This document shows, in pieces, positions 52,252 through 60,693 of a DNA stretch of 64,000 bases. Location of the stretch: contig NZ_CP034463.1 of the NCBI RefSeq assembly GCF_003955715.1, forward strand, positions 1,364,001 to 1,428,000, written 5' to 3'. The translations under genes were made by a program, and so were the position numbers. The number at the start of each line of letters is the position of its first letter. Position 1 is the stretch's first letter. The notes below the pieces were generated by a model. The model had not been told where the DNA came from. It ran no database searches and worked only from the letters and a program-made list of their open reading frames with translations. The stretch comes from Streptomyces aquilus (GTDB lineage: Bacteria; Actinomycetota; Actinomycetes; Streptomycetales; Streptomycetaceae).

Positions 52252-53351
52252 CCGGTCGGCAGCCACAGCAGCAGACCGAGCGTGATCCAGGTGTACGTGT
52301 TGCTGCCGAGGAACCCGTCGACGCCGGACGCGTCGTCGAACCACAGCCACACCACGCTGGTGCACAGCACCGCGTACAGGGCGCCGGCCACGCGCGCGTG
52401 CCCGGCGCGCACCAGCACGGCGAAGGCCGGCAGCAGCCACACCAGGTGGTGCACCCAGGTGATCGGGCTGACCAGGCAGGCGGTCAGCCCGGTCAGCGCG
52501 AACGCCGCCGTCCAGTCCCCCGCGGCGGCGGCCGTACGCGCGCGGACCGCCCAGACGCCGAGCGCCAGCAGCACCGCCACGGCCCAGGCCGCTCGGTCCG
52601 TCTCCCCGAGCCGCGCCAGAATCCCTTGCAGCGACTGGTTCGAGACGTAGTCCAGGCGTCCCACCCGTGTCGTGTCCCACATCGCCTGGGTCCAGTAGAA
52701 GCGGGAGGCGTCCGGGGCCACCCACACCGCCAGGGCGGTGGCCCCGCCCGCCACGGCCGTCGCGACGGCGGCGGCCCGGCGGCGCCCGGCCAGCAGCAGA
52801 AGGCCGATGAACAGCGCGGGCGTGAGTTTGACGGCCGCCGCCAGACCGATGCCCCAGCCCGCCCACCGGCCCCGCCCGGTCGCGAGCAGCCAGGCGTCGG
52901 TCAGCACCAGGGCCAGCAGCAGGAGGTTCACCTGGCCGAAGCTGAACGTGTCCCGCAGCGGCTCGAACAGGGCCAGCGCGCACACGGCGAGGGCGCAGCC
53001 GTACCAGCCGAAGCGCCTGAGCGGCCGTCCGATCAGCACCCGCGCGACGACAGCCGTCGCCGCCGCGTTGAGCAGCACGGAACCCGCGATCGCGGCGGAC
53101 AGCGGCAGCAGCGCCATCGGCAGCATGGCGACGGCGGCGAAGGGCGGGTAGGTGAAGCCGTACGTGGTGCCGGGCACCCGGTAGTCGTACAGCCGCCCGC
53201 CGTGATGGACCCAACTGTCCACGGCCCCGTAGTAGACGCGCAGGTCGAACCAGTCGCGCAGCAGCGGCACGGTCGCGGTGAAGACGGTGACGGCGGTGGC
53301 GAGCGCGAGGAGCAGCAGCAGTCGGCCGCGGTCGGTGCGGGGCGGGTTCAT
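51975..53351 (-). CDS. GT87 (DUF2029) polyprenol-phosphate-mannose-dependent mannosyltransferase
   Basis: A 458-residue integral membrane GT-C enzyme. An N-terminal helix is followed by a periplasmic DWFDLRVYYGAVDSWVHHGG loop (acidic catalytic DLRVYY region), and YRVPGTTYGFTYPPFAA with about ten helices to residue 368. The last 90 residues, after LLWLPTGQPRAARPF, are Ala/Pro/Ser/Arg-rich and lie antisense to the carboxypeptidase gene. ATG 53351 overlaps the upstream gene's stop as ATGA, so the two are translationally coupled. It likely extends a lipid-linked or surface mannan using polyprenyl-phosphate mannose; the acceptor is unknown. Confidence 0.82.
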   Translation of the reverse strand: MNPPRTDRGRLLLLLALATAVTVFTATVPLLRDWFDLRVYYGAVDSWVHHGGRLYDYRVPGTTYGFTYPPFAAVAMLPMALLPLSAAIAGSVLLNAAATAVVARVLIGRPLRRFGWYGCALAVCALALFEPLRDTFSFGQVNLLLLALVLTDAWLLATGRGRWAGWGIGLAAAVKLTPALFIGLLLLAGRRRAAAVATAVAGGATALAVWVAPDASRFYWTQAMWDTTRVGRLDYVSNQSLQGILARLGETDRAAWAVAVLLALGVWAVRARTAAAAGDWTAAFALTGLTACLVSPITWVHHLVWLLPAFAVLVRAGHARVAGALYAVLCTSVVWLWFDDASGVDGFLGSNTYTWITLGLLLWLPTGQPRAARPFLARRAKATTPAPSADAPTIIPARVQSGPRSGTVAAATGTAAGPGRGLPRRASSDPTAATRPAAPNPQSSSSRASSYTAKPPPA

Positions 53352-54733
53352 GCCGTACGACCCCATGCGGGCGCCCGGTCCGTCTGGTGGGCCTGCCACA
53401 GGACGACCAGGGCCAGGACGCCCCCGGAGACGGCCAGCACCAACTGGCCGGCGTCGGCCGGGCCGCCGCTGGGCAGGGTGGCGAGCGCGAGGACACCGGT
53501 CACGGCCGCCACCCGGTGCCGTACCGACGCGGTGGGTGCCGCGGCGGCGATGAGGAACAGGCCCCACAGGGCGTACCAGGGGCGGATCGCCGGGCCGAAC
53601 GCGGCCACCGTGGCGAGGCTCAGGCCGAGCGCGTACACCGGGCGTGGCCGCAGCCGCCACCATATGGCCGCCACGAGGCCCGCGGTGAGGGCGATGCCGA
53701 GCGCGTGCCAGACGGGGACGGCCAGGGGTGCCAGGTCGCTGCCGAGGTGTTCCAGGAGGGCACCGGTGGCGCGGCCGAGGAGGCTGGTGAGGGCCCAGTT
53801 CTGGGGCGACACCGGTGTGCTGAGGGCGCGTATCCAGCCGTACCCCGTCCCGGCGGCGGCGGTCGCGACGACCGTGGTGGCCGCCGCGGCGACGGCGGTG
53901 GTCACCACGGCCTTCGCCGGGCGCCGGCCGGCCCGGGTCTGGAGGACGACGACCGCGGCCAGCCCGAGCACGGCGGGCGCCTTGACCAGCGCGGCGAGGG
54001 TGACGAGCACGGCGCCCACGACCGGCCACCGGCCGAGCGCCGCGACCAGGCCCGCGCCCAGCAGCCCGAGCATGATCGCGTCGTTGTGGGCGCCGGCGAC
54101 CAGGTGGAGCAGGACGAGCGGGTTGAGGGCGCCGAGCCAGAGCGCCGCGGCCGGGTCGGCGCCGCTGTGCCGGGCGAGCCGGGGCAGCGCCGCCGCCATC
54201 AGGGCCACGCCCGACAGCGCGACGAGGCGCATGCCGAAGAGGCCGGCCGGAAGTTCGCCGCGGGTGAGGCCGGCCAGCGCGGAGGCGACGGCGAGGAAGA
54301 CCGGGCCGTACGGCGCCCCGGTGTGCCGCCAGATCGGGGCGACCTCGTCGGCGAGCGGACCGCCGAGCTGTGCGGGGCCGTGCGCGTACACGTCCATGTG
54401 GGCGTCGACCATGGCGCCCTGGGCGAGGTAGCTGTAGACGTCGCGGCTGAACAGGGGCGGGGCGAGGAGCAGGGGTGCCGCCCAGAGCGCCAGGACGAGG
54501 AGCAGTTCGCGCGGAGTGGGCGGCTCGGTGGTCCTGACCAGCCGGCCCAGCAGCGCCCAGGCCGCGATGAGCAGCACGACGCCGAAGTAGACGCCGATGA
54601 GACCGACGGCGGCGTGTACGGAGGCGGGCCCGAGAAGGTCTCTCACAGGGAGGGCGCCGGCCGTTTCACCGCCTGCCGCGAGGACGGTGGTTCCGGCCAG
54701 GCCGAGTATCTGGCAGCGGCGTAGGTCGACCAC
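53348..54733 (-). CDS. MptB-like polyprenol-phosphate mannosyltransferase
   Basis: A 461-residue GT-C glycosyltransferase with about 13 membrane helices, of the MptB/MptA alpha-1,6-mannosyltransferase group. FSRDVYSYLAQGAMVD carries the catalytic Asp-containing loop, and YGPVFLAVASALAG and LNPLVLLHLVAGAHNDAIML are family segments. GTG 54733 is used; there is no strong ribosome site, and a later start is possible. It is coupled by ATGA to the GT87 gene. The pair resembles the mannosyltransferases that build lipoarabinomannan-like or lipomannan-type glycans in actinobacteria. Confidence 0.85.
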   Translation of the reverse strand: MVDLRRCQILGLAGTTVLAAGGETAGALPVRDLLGPASVHAAVGLIGVYFGVVLLIAAWALLGRLVRTTEPPTPRELLLVLALWAAPLLLAPPLFSRDVYSYLAQGAMVDAHMDVYAHGPAQLGGPLADEVAPIWRHTGAPYGPVFLAVASALAGLTRGELPAGLFGMRLVALSGVALMAAALPRLARHSGADPAAALWLGALNPLVLLHLVAGAHNDAIMLGLLGAGLVAALGRWPVVGAVLVTLAALVKAPAVLGLAAVVVLQTRAGRRPAKAVVTTAVAAAATTVVATAAAGTGYGWIRALSTPVSPQNWALTSLLGRATGALLEHLGSDLAPLAVPVWHALGIALTAGLVAAIWWRLRPRPVYALGLSLATVAAFGPAIRPWYALWGLFLIAAAAPTASVRHRVAAVTGVLALATLPSGGPADAGQLVLAVSGGVLALVVLWQAHQTDRAPAWGRTA

Positions 54734-54804
54734 GCTGGGAGCGTTTCGCTGTCAGGTGGCCGGAAATTGACGGGGGTGTGGCACACCTGTGTCAAGAAGA
54801 CGCC

Positions 54805-55737
54805 CTAGAAGACCGACAGGCCCGTCAGCGTCGTGAACCTGTCCAGCGCCGCGACGCCCGCGACCGAGTTGCCGCGTTCGTCGAGCCCCGGGCTCCACAC
54901 GCACAGCGTGCACCGCCCCGGCACCACCGCGATGATGCCGCCGCCGACCCCGCTCTTGCCCGGCAGGCCGACCCGGTAGGCGAAGTCGCCCGCCGCGTCG
55001 TAGGTCCCGCAGGTCAGCATCACCGCGTTGACCTGCTTGGCCTGGCTGCGGGTGAGCAGCCGGGTGCCGTCGGCGCGGATGCCGTGCCGGGCCAGGAAGC
55101 TCGTCGCCAGGGCCAGGTCGGCGCAGGAGGCCATGAGCGAGCACTGCCGGAAGTACTGGTCGAGCAGGCCGGGCACGGGGTTGTGGATGTTGCCGTACGA
55201 CGCCATGAAGTGGGCGAGCGCGGCGTTGCGGTCGCCGTGGGCCGACTCGGAGGCGGCGACCTCCTCGTCGAACTCCAGCTTGGGATTGCCGCTCTCCGCG
55301 CGGAGGAACGCGAGCAGCTCGCCCGCCGCGTCTCCGGTACGGGTCAGCAGCCGGTCGGTGACGACGAGGGCGCCCGCGTTGATGAAGGGGTTGCGCGGGA
55401 TGCCGTTCTCGTACTCCAGCTGGACCAGGGAGTTGAAGGGGTTGCCGGAGGGCTCGCGGCCCACGTGCTCCCAGAGTTCGTCGCCCTCGCGGGCCAGGTC
55501 GAGGGCGAGCGTGAAGACCTTGGTGACGGACTGCGTGGAGAACGGCTGCCGCCAGTCCCCCACGCCGTAGACCGTGCCGTCGAGCTCCGCGACGGCCATG
55601 CCGAAGCGGCGCGGGTCGCAGGCCGCGAGCGCCGGGATGTAGTCGGCGGGGCGGCCCCGGCCCGGTGTGCGCTCGATCTCCTCGGCGATGCGTTCCAGGA
55701 CCGGCTCGAAGGTCAGGGACGAACTCATGATCACCAT
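54805..55737 (-). CDS. glsA: Glutaminase A
   Basis: A 310-residue serine-dependent glutaminase. QSVTKVF carries the SxxK nucleophile and base (FSTQSVTK), NPFINAGALV and EYENGIPRNPF shape the active site, and SGVGGGIIAVVPG is the conserved C-terminal block. It converts L-glutamine to glutamate and ammonia. The start is ambiguous between ATG 55737 (GGAGG 4 nt upstream), GTG 55734 and ATG 55728 (MSSSLTFEP). It lies 49 bp after aspA on the same strand, so it likely belongs to the amide-nitrogen cluster. Confidence 0.93.
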   Translation of the reverse strand: MVIMSSSLTFEPVLERIAEEIERTPGRGRPADYIPALAACDPRRFGMAVAELDGTVYGVGDWRQPFSTQSVTKVFTLALDLAREGDELWEHVGREPSGNPFNSLVQLEYENGIPRNPFINAGALVVTDRLLTRTGDAAGELLAFLRAESGNPKLEFDEEVAASESAHGDRNAALAHFMASYGNIHNPVPGLLDQYFRQCSLMASCADLALATSFLARHGIRADGTRLLTRSQAKQVNAVMLTCGTYDAAGDFAYRVGLPGKSGVGGGIIAVVPGRCTLCVWSPGLDERGNSVAGVAALDRFTTLTGLSVF

Positions 55738-55786
55738 TGTGCCTCCGGGCCGGTCGGGACGCGCATCCACCAGGTGCGGGGACTGA

Positions 55787-57199
55787 TCAGGCCAGGGCCT
55801 GCCCACTGCCCGCGACGACCTCGGGCCGCAGCAGGTCGGCGAGCGTCTCGGCAGGCAACAGCCCCTTCTCCAGCACCAGTTCCGCCACACCGCGGCCGGT
55901 CGCAAGGGCCTCCTTGGCGATGTCGGTGGCGGCCTCGTACCCGATGTGCGGGTTGAGGGCGGTGACCAGACCGATGGAGTTCTCGACGCTCGCGCGCAGC
56001 TTCTCGGTGTTGGCGGTGATGCCGTCCACGCAACGCTCGGCGAGGGTGCGGCAGGCGGCGCCCAGGTGCGTGATGCTCTCCGAGAGGGAGTGCAGGATGA
56101 TCGGCTCGAAGGCGTTCAGCTGGAGCTGGCCGGCCTCGGCGGCCATGGTGATGGCCACGTCGTTGCCGATCACCTCGAAGGCGACCTGGTTGACGACCTC
56201 GGGGATCACCGGGTTGACCTTGCCGGGCATGATCGACGAACCGGCCTGCACGGGCGGCAGGTTGATCTCCCCGAGCCCCGCACGCGGACCCGACGACAGC
56301 AGCCGCAGATCATTGCAGCTCTTGCTCAGCTTGACGGCGATCCGCTTGAGCACACCGGACATCTGGACGAACGCCCCGCAGTCCTGGGTGGCTTCGACCA
56401 GGTTGGCGGCCGTGACGAGCGGCAGCCCGGTGATGGCGGACAGGTGCCGCCGCGCGGCCTCCGCGTACCCGGCGGGGGCGTTGAGCCCGGTGCCGATGGC
56501 AGTAGCCCCCAGGTTGATCTCATGGATCAACTGGACCGCCTCGTCAAGACGGTTGCGATCCTCGTCAATCATGACGGCGTACGCGGAGAACTCTTGACCG
56601 AGCGTCATCGGCACCGCGTCCTGCAACTGTGTACGGCCCATCTTGAGCACGTCACGGAACTCGACCGCCTTACGGGCGAACGAGTCCTGTAGTACAGCCA
56701 TCGACTTGAGCAGTCCACGGACCGCGAAGACCGTCGCGATCTTGACCGCGGTCGGGTAGACGTCATTGGTGGACTGCCCCAGGTTGACGTCCTCGTTGGG
56801 GTGCAGATGCCGGTACTCGCCCTTCGCGTGCCCCAGCAGCTCCAACGCCCGGTTGGCCACGACCTCGTTGGCGTTCATGTTGGTCGAGGTGCCGGCCCCG
56901 CCCTGGATCACGTCGACGACGAACTGGTCGTGCAGCTTCCCGTCCCGGATCTCCCGGCAGGCCTCGACAATGGCGGCGGCCTTGCGCGGCTCCAGCAGCC
57001 CCAGCTCCTCGTTGGCGAGAGCGGCGGCCTCCTTGACGGCGGCGAGGGCGTCGATGAGATGCGGGTAGGCGGAGATGGGCGTCCCGGTGATGGGGAAGTT
57101 CTCGGTGGCCCGCAGGGTGTGCACACCCCAGTAGGCGTCGGCGGGGATGTCCCGGTACCCGAGGAGATCGTGCTCACTGCGGGCGACGACGGTGGTCAT
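55787..57199 (-). CDS. aspA: Aspartate ammonia-lyase
   Basis: A 470-residue aspartase of the fumarase/aspartase superfamily. GSSIMPGKVNPVIPEV is the superfamily signature with catalytic Ser in the SS loop, TSTNMNANEVVANRA and GQSTNDVYPTAVKIA are further conserved segments, and GRTQLQDAVPMTLG is the third. It deaminates aspartate to fumarate. ATG 57199 has GAGG upstream. It lies 108 bp beyond the asparaginase gene, downstream of a dispersed repeat, and feeds asparagine-derived aspartate into the TCA cycle. Confidence 0.95.
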   Translation of the reverse strand: MTTVVARSEHDLLGYRDIPADAYWGVHTLRATENFPITGTPISAYPHLIDALAAVKEAAALANEELGLLEPRKAAAIVEACREIRDGKLHDQFVVDVIQGGAGTSTNMNANEVVANRALELLGHAKGEYRHLHPNEDVNLGQSTNDVYPTAVKIATVFAVRGLLKSMAVLQDSFARKAVEFRDVLKMGRTQLQDAVPMTLGQEFSAYAVMIDEDRNRLDEAVQLIHEINLGATAIGTGLNAPAGYAEAARRHLSAITGLPLVTAANLVEATQDCGAFVQMSGVLKRIAVKLSKSCNDLRLLSSGPRAGLGEINLPPVQAGSSIMPGKVNPVIPEVVNQVAFEVIGNDVAITMAAEAGQLQLNAFEPIILHSLSESITHLGAACRTLAERCVDGITANTEKLRASVENSIGLVTALNPHIGYEAATDIAKEALATGRGVAELVLEKGLLPAETLADLLRPEVVAGSGQALA

Positions 57200-57235
57200 G
57201 AGGTTCGGTTCCTCTTTCTGAGAGGGGTGAGTGTC

Positions 57236-57290
57236 TTAGGGGCGCGGGGAACTGTGCGACCAGCCACAACCGGCCCGCAGTCGCCCTTCA
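57236..57290. repeat. Dispersed streptomycete intergenic repeat
   Basis: The run starting TAGGGGCGCGGGGAACTG and continuing CGACCAGCCACAAC, CGGCCCGCAG resembles a short dispersed sequence frequent in intergenic regions of many Streptomyces chromosomes. It occupies most of the 108-bp spacer between aspA and the asparaginase gene. Confidence 0.6.
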
Positions 57291-57307
57291 ACAGATCCGG
57301 CACGTCC

Positions 57308-58324
57308 TTAGGCGCAAGCAGAGACCACAACGGGCTCCAGCGACCGAACCGGCCGCACACACCCCACCGGCTCCCCGCCCCCAAGCAGCGCCTCGCCCTG
57401 GAACTCGGTGAGCAGCTCCGGAGACACCCCGGCCCACGCGAGTGCCGCCGCGGCCACGGGAATCCGCGCCCGGTTCGCCCCGTCCGCGATCTTCACGGCA
57501 ACCGCCCGCCCATCAGGCAGCGCGGCGACCTGAACACCCTCGAACCCGTCCTTGGCGAGCAGCCCGGGTACGGCCCGCATCAGCGCGGCGACGTCCCGCC
57601 CCGCCCCGGACGCCATCTCCGGATGCGCGCGCATCGCGTCGGCGACCCGCGCCTCGGGCGTACCGGGCACCGCGGAGGCGATCCGCGAGACGGCACGGGC
57701 CAGCCCGTTCAGGGACACGGAGAACAGCGGGGCCCCGCACCCGTCCACCGTCACCCTCGCGATCCGCTGCCCGGTGAGGTCCTCGACGATCTCGGCGATG
57801 GCCTGCTGCAACGGATGCGAGGGGTCGAGGTACCCCTCAAGGGGCCACCCGTTCAGCACACAGGTGTACAGCATCGCCGCGTGCTTGCCGGAGCAGTTCT
57901 GGGCGAGCCGCGAGGCCGCGCGCCCTTCCCGCACCCACTCGTCCCGCACCCCCGGACCGAAGGGCATGTCGGGAACGTTGCGCAGGGCGTCCTCGCCGAC
58001 ACCGGCCAGTTCGAGGATCCGTCGCGTCCCGGCGAGATGCCGCTCCTCGCCGGAATGGCTCGCGGCGGCCAGCGACAGCAGCTCGCCGTCGAGCGGCAGC
58101 CCCGCCCGCACCATGGCGACCGCCTGCACCGGCTTGAGCGCCGAGCGCGGATAGAACGCGGCCTCGATGTCGCCGAGCTGGAACTCGACGCGGCCGTCGG
58201 CACCGAGGACGACGACGGAACCGTAGTGGATGCCCTCCACGACCCCGCCGCGTATGAGGTGGGCGACGGGAGCGTGGAGGGGCTCGCGGATCAGGGGTGC
58301 GTCCGCGACGAAACTGCTCAACAT
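57308..58324 (-). CDS. Asparaginase (PF06089, type II-like)
   Basis: A 338-residue asparaginase of the Rhizobium-type, serine-based family. RSALKPVQAVAMVRAG includes the family SxxK (SALK), AAASHSGEERH carries the Ser/His pair, and NCSGKHAAMLYTC the Cys/Lys motif that coordinates the active site; VDGCGAPLFSVSL is the third block. It hydrolyses L-asparagine to aspartate and ammonia without resemblance to classical type I/II enzymes. ATG 58324 has AGAAGG upstream. It sits between the permease and aspA, matching the route Asn to Asp to fumarate. Confidence 0.92.
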   Translation of the reverse strand: MLSSFVADAPLIREPLHAPVAHLIRGGVVEGIHYGSVVVLGADGRVEFQLGDIEAAFYPRSALKPVQAVAMVRAGLPLDGELLSLAAASHSGEERHLAGTRRILELAGVGEDALRNVPDMPFGPGVRDEWVREGRAASRLAQNCSGKHAAMLYTCVLNGWPLEGYLDPSHPLQQAIAEIVEDLTGQRIARVTVDGCGAPLFSVSLNGLARAVSRIASAVPGTPEARVADAMRAHPEMASGAGRDVAALMRAVPGLLAKDGFEGVQVAALPDGRAVAVKIADGANRARIPVAAAALAWAGVSPELLTEFQGEALLGGGEPVGCVRPVRSLEPVVVSACA

Positions 58325-58400
58325 AACTGCCTTCTAAGGGTGCGCCGCGCGGATCACGCGTGGCCGCCGGTGGGGTGGATCTCGGCGCTCACGTGCGTGC

Positions 58401-59855
58401 TCACGTGTCGGCGCCTGCGGAGAGGGTCTCGGCCGCCGTCCGGGCGATCCGGCCGCGGATGGCGTACCACCCGGCGACCAGCGCCCCGATGATCAGCGGC
58501 AGACACAGCACGGTGGTGCGTCCGACGCCGCCGTCGGCGTACATCAGGACCAGGACGGAGGCGAGGAACGCCAGCGTCACGATCTCGGTCCAGGGGGAGC
58601 CCGGCAGTCGGTAGCCGGGGCGGGTCAGTTCGCCCTTCTCGGTCTTCTGCCAGAAGAGCAGGTGACAGACCATGATCATGCCCCAGGTGGACAGGATCCC
58701 GATCGCGGCGAAGTTCAGCACGATCTCGAACGCGTCGGCGGGGACGACGGCGTTGAGGCCGACGCCGAGGACGCAGATGCCGCTGGTGAGCAGGATGCCG
58801 CCGTAGGGGACCTGGCTGCGGCTCATGACGCCGGTGAACTTGGGCGCGGAGCCGGACTTGGCCATGGAGCGCAGGATGCGGCCGGTGGAGTACAGGCCGG
58901 AGTTGAGGGAGGACATGGCCGCGGTGAGGACGACGAGGTTCATCACGCCGCCGGCCGCCGGGACGCCGATGTTGGAGAGCACGGTCACGAACGGGCTCTG
59001 GCCGCCGGTGTACTTGTTCCAGGGCAGCAGCATCGACAGCAGGACGACCGAGCCGACGTAGAAGAGGCCCACGCGCCACATGATCGAGTTGATCGCCTTC
59101 GGCATGATCTTCTCGGGGTTCTCGGTCTCGCCGGCCGCGACGCCCACCAGCTCCACCGAGGCGTAGGCGAAGACGACGCCCTGGAGGATCAGCAGCATGG
59201 GCAGCAGGCCGTTGGGGAAGACGCCGCCGTGGTCGGTGATCAGGGCCGGGCCCGGGGTGGTGTCGCCGACCTCGTGCTGGGTGACCAGCAGGAAGATGCC
59301 GATCAGCATGAACGCCACGAGCGCGCCCACCTTGACGATGGCGAACCAGAACTCCAGCTCGCCGAACATCTTCACCGAGATGAGGTTCACGGTGAGGACG
59401 ACCGCGAGCGCGATGAGCGCGATCACCCACTGGGGGATGTCGGAGAACATGCCCCAGTAGTGGGTGTAGACGGCCACGGCGGTGATGTCGGCGATGCCGG
59501 TGGTGGCCCAGTTCAGGAAGTACATCCAGCCTGCGACGTAGGCGCCCTTCTCGCCCAGGAACTCCCGGGCGTACGACACGAAGGCGCCGGAGGAGGGGCG
59601 GTACAGGACGAGTTCACCGAGGGCGCGGACCACCAGGAAGGCGAAGATGCCGCAGACCGCGTAGGCGATGAACAGGGAGGGGCCGGCGTCGGCGAGGCGG
59701 CCGCCCGCGCCGAGGAAGAGGCCGGTGCCGATGGCACCGCCGATGGCGATCATGTTGACGTGCCGGTGCTTGAGGGACTTGCTGTATCCCTCGTCTCCCG
59801 CGTCGACATGGCCGGAACGTTTCTGCACGTCGTCGTGCAGGGACTGCTCGCTCAC
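58401..59855 (-). CDS. ansP: Amino-acid permease, probably L-asparagine
   Basis: A 484-residue APC-superfamily permease with about 12 helices. HVNMIAIGGAIGTGLFLGAG in helix 1 is the AAT family substrate motif, VVRALGELVLYRPSSGAFVSYA follows, and ELVGVAAGETENPEKIMPKA is the classic intracellular loop. Context (asparaginase and aspartase downstream) makes L-asparagine the likely substrate. ATG 59855 overlaps the stop of the upstream regulator gene by 4 bp, giving translational coupling. It is probably proton-driven. Confidence 0.88.
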   Translation of the reverse strand: MSEQSLHDDVQKRSGHVDAGDEGYSKSLKHRHVNMIAIGGAIGTGLFLGAGGRLADAGPSLFIAYAVCGIFAFLVVRALGELVLYRPSSGAFVSYAREFLGEKGAYVAGWMYFLNWATTGIADITAVAVYTHYWGMFSDIPQWVIALIALAVVLTVNLISVKMFGELEFWFAIVKVGALVAFMLIGIFLLVTQHEVGDTTPGPALITDHGGVFPNGLLPMLLILQGVVFAYASVELVGVAAGETENPEKIMPKAINSIMWRVGLFYVGSVVLLSMLLPWNKYTGGQSPFVTVLSNIGVPAAGGVMNLVVLTAAMSSLNSGLYSTGRILRSMAKSGSAPKFTGVMSRSQVPYGGILLTSGICVLGVGLNAVVPADAFEIVLNFAAIGILSTWGMIMVCHLLFWQKTEKGELTRPGYRLPGSPWTEIVTLAFLASVLVLMYADGGVGRTTVLCLPLIIGALVAGWYAIRGRIARTAAETLSAGADT

Positions 59856-60589
59856 GCCTGGGGGTCGCCTTCCGTGGGGGTGTCCGTGCCCTTGCCAGGG
59901 GGACGCACGATGTCGGTGAGGGTGGTCTCGACGCGGTCGAGGTGGTGGGACATGGCCTCCACCGCGTCGTGTTCGGAACCGTCGATCAGCGCCTCGACGA
60001 TCGCCCGGTGCTCGCGGTTGGACTGCTCACGGCGCCCGCCCAGCTCGTTGAGGAAGGCCGACTGACGCGCCAGTGCGTCCCGGATCTCCTCGATGACCCG
60101 GCGGAACACCGGGTTCTGGGCGGCCTCGGCGACGGCCAGATGGAACAGCGTGTCCATCGCGACCCACGCGGTGGTGTCCGTCTCCCGCTCCATGCGGTCG
60201 AGCAGATGCGCCAGGTGGTCGAGGTTCTCCGGGGTGCGGCGCAGGGCCGCGTACCCGGCGACGGGGATCTCGACGTGCCGGCGCACCTCCAGCAGGTCGC
60301 TGGCCGCGTAGTCGCCGAAGGTGGGGTCCTCCACGGCGTTGGCGACCACGAAGGTGCCCTTGCCGGTCTTGGAGACGGTCAGCCCCATGGTCTGGAGCGC
60401 CCGCAGGGCCTCGCGCAGCACGGGGCGGCTGATCTCCAGCGTGCGGCAGAGCTCGGCCTCGGAGGGGAGCTTGTCGCCGATGGCGTAGTCACCGCGCTCG
60501 ATGGCGTCGCGCAGATGCGCCAGCACCGCTTCCATGGCGCTGATGCGCCGCGGGGGCTGTCCGGCTGTCCGGCTGTCTGACAGGTTCAC
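59852..60589 (-). CDS. FadR-type GntR regulator of the asparagine cluster
   Basis: A 245-residue GntR regulator of the FadR/FCD subfamily. The N-terminal wHTH has LRDAIERGDYAIGDKLPSEA and then LEISRPVLREALRALQTMG; the all-helical FCD domain (about residues 90-230) has DLLEVRRHVE and FHLAVAEAAQNPVF, whose Asp and His residues typically bind metal or an organic acid. GTG 60589 has GGAG upstream. First gene of the operon with ansP, asparaginase and aspA, so it probably senses an amino or dicarboxylic acid and regulates this operon. Confidence 0.88.
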   Translation of the reverse strand: MNLSDSRTAGQPPRRISAMEAVLAHLRDAIERGDYAIGDKLPSEAELCRTLEISRPVLREALRALQTMGLTVSKTGKGTFVVANAVEDPTFGDYAASDLLEVRRHVEIPVAGYAALRRTPENLDHLAHLLDRMERETDTTAWVAMDTLFHLAVAEAAQNPVFRRVIEEIRDALARQSAFLNELGGRREQSNREHRAIVEALIDGSEHDAVEAMSHHLDRVETTLTDIVRPPGKGTDTPTEGDPQA

Positions 60590-60647
60590 GGGAGAGATAC
60601 TCCGGGCGGCGGGAGGGTGCTGTCAAGGCACCTGAAAGGAGAATTTC

Positions 60648-60684
60648 ACGGGGCGTGAGAGCTGAATGCCGGCTCACGCCCCGT
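60648..60684 (-). terminator. Strong intrinsic hairpin after uppP
   Basis: Perfect 12-bp arms ACGGGGCGTGAG (60648-60659) and CTCACGCCCCGT (60673-60684) around a 13-nt loop, 9 bp beyond the uppP stop. On the minus strand the 3' arm is followed by GAAATTCTCCTTTC. It separates uppP from the regulator gene downstream. Confidence 0.85.
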
Positions 60685-60693
60685 CCCGGCCGG

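Noticed and set aside
49450..53496. A 1348-codon open frame on the minus strand
   Set aside because: It runs antisense through the Rho, carboxypeptidase and GT87 genes. It exists because the high third-position GC removes stops in opposite frames, and its translation is Arg/Ala/Gly-rich without domains.
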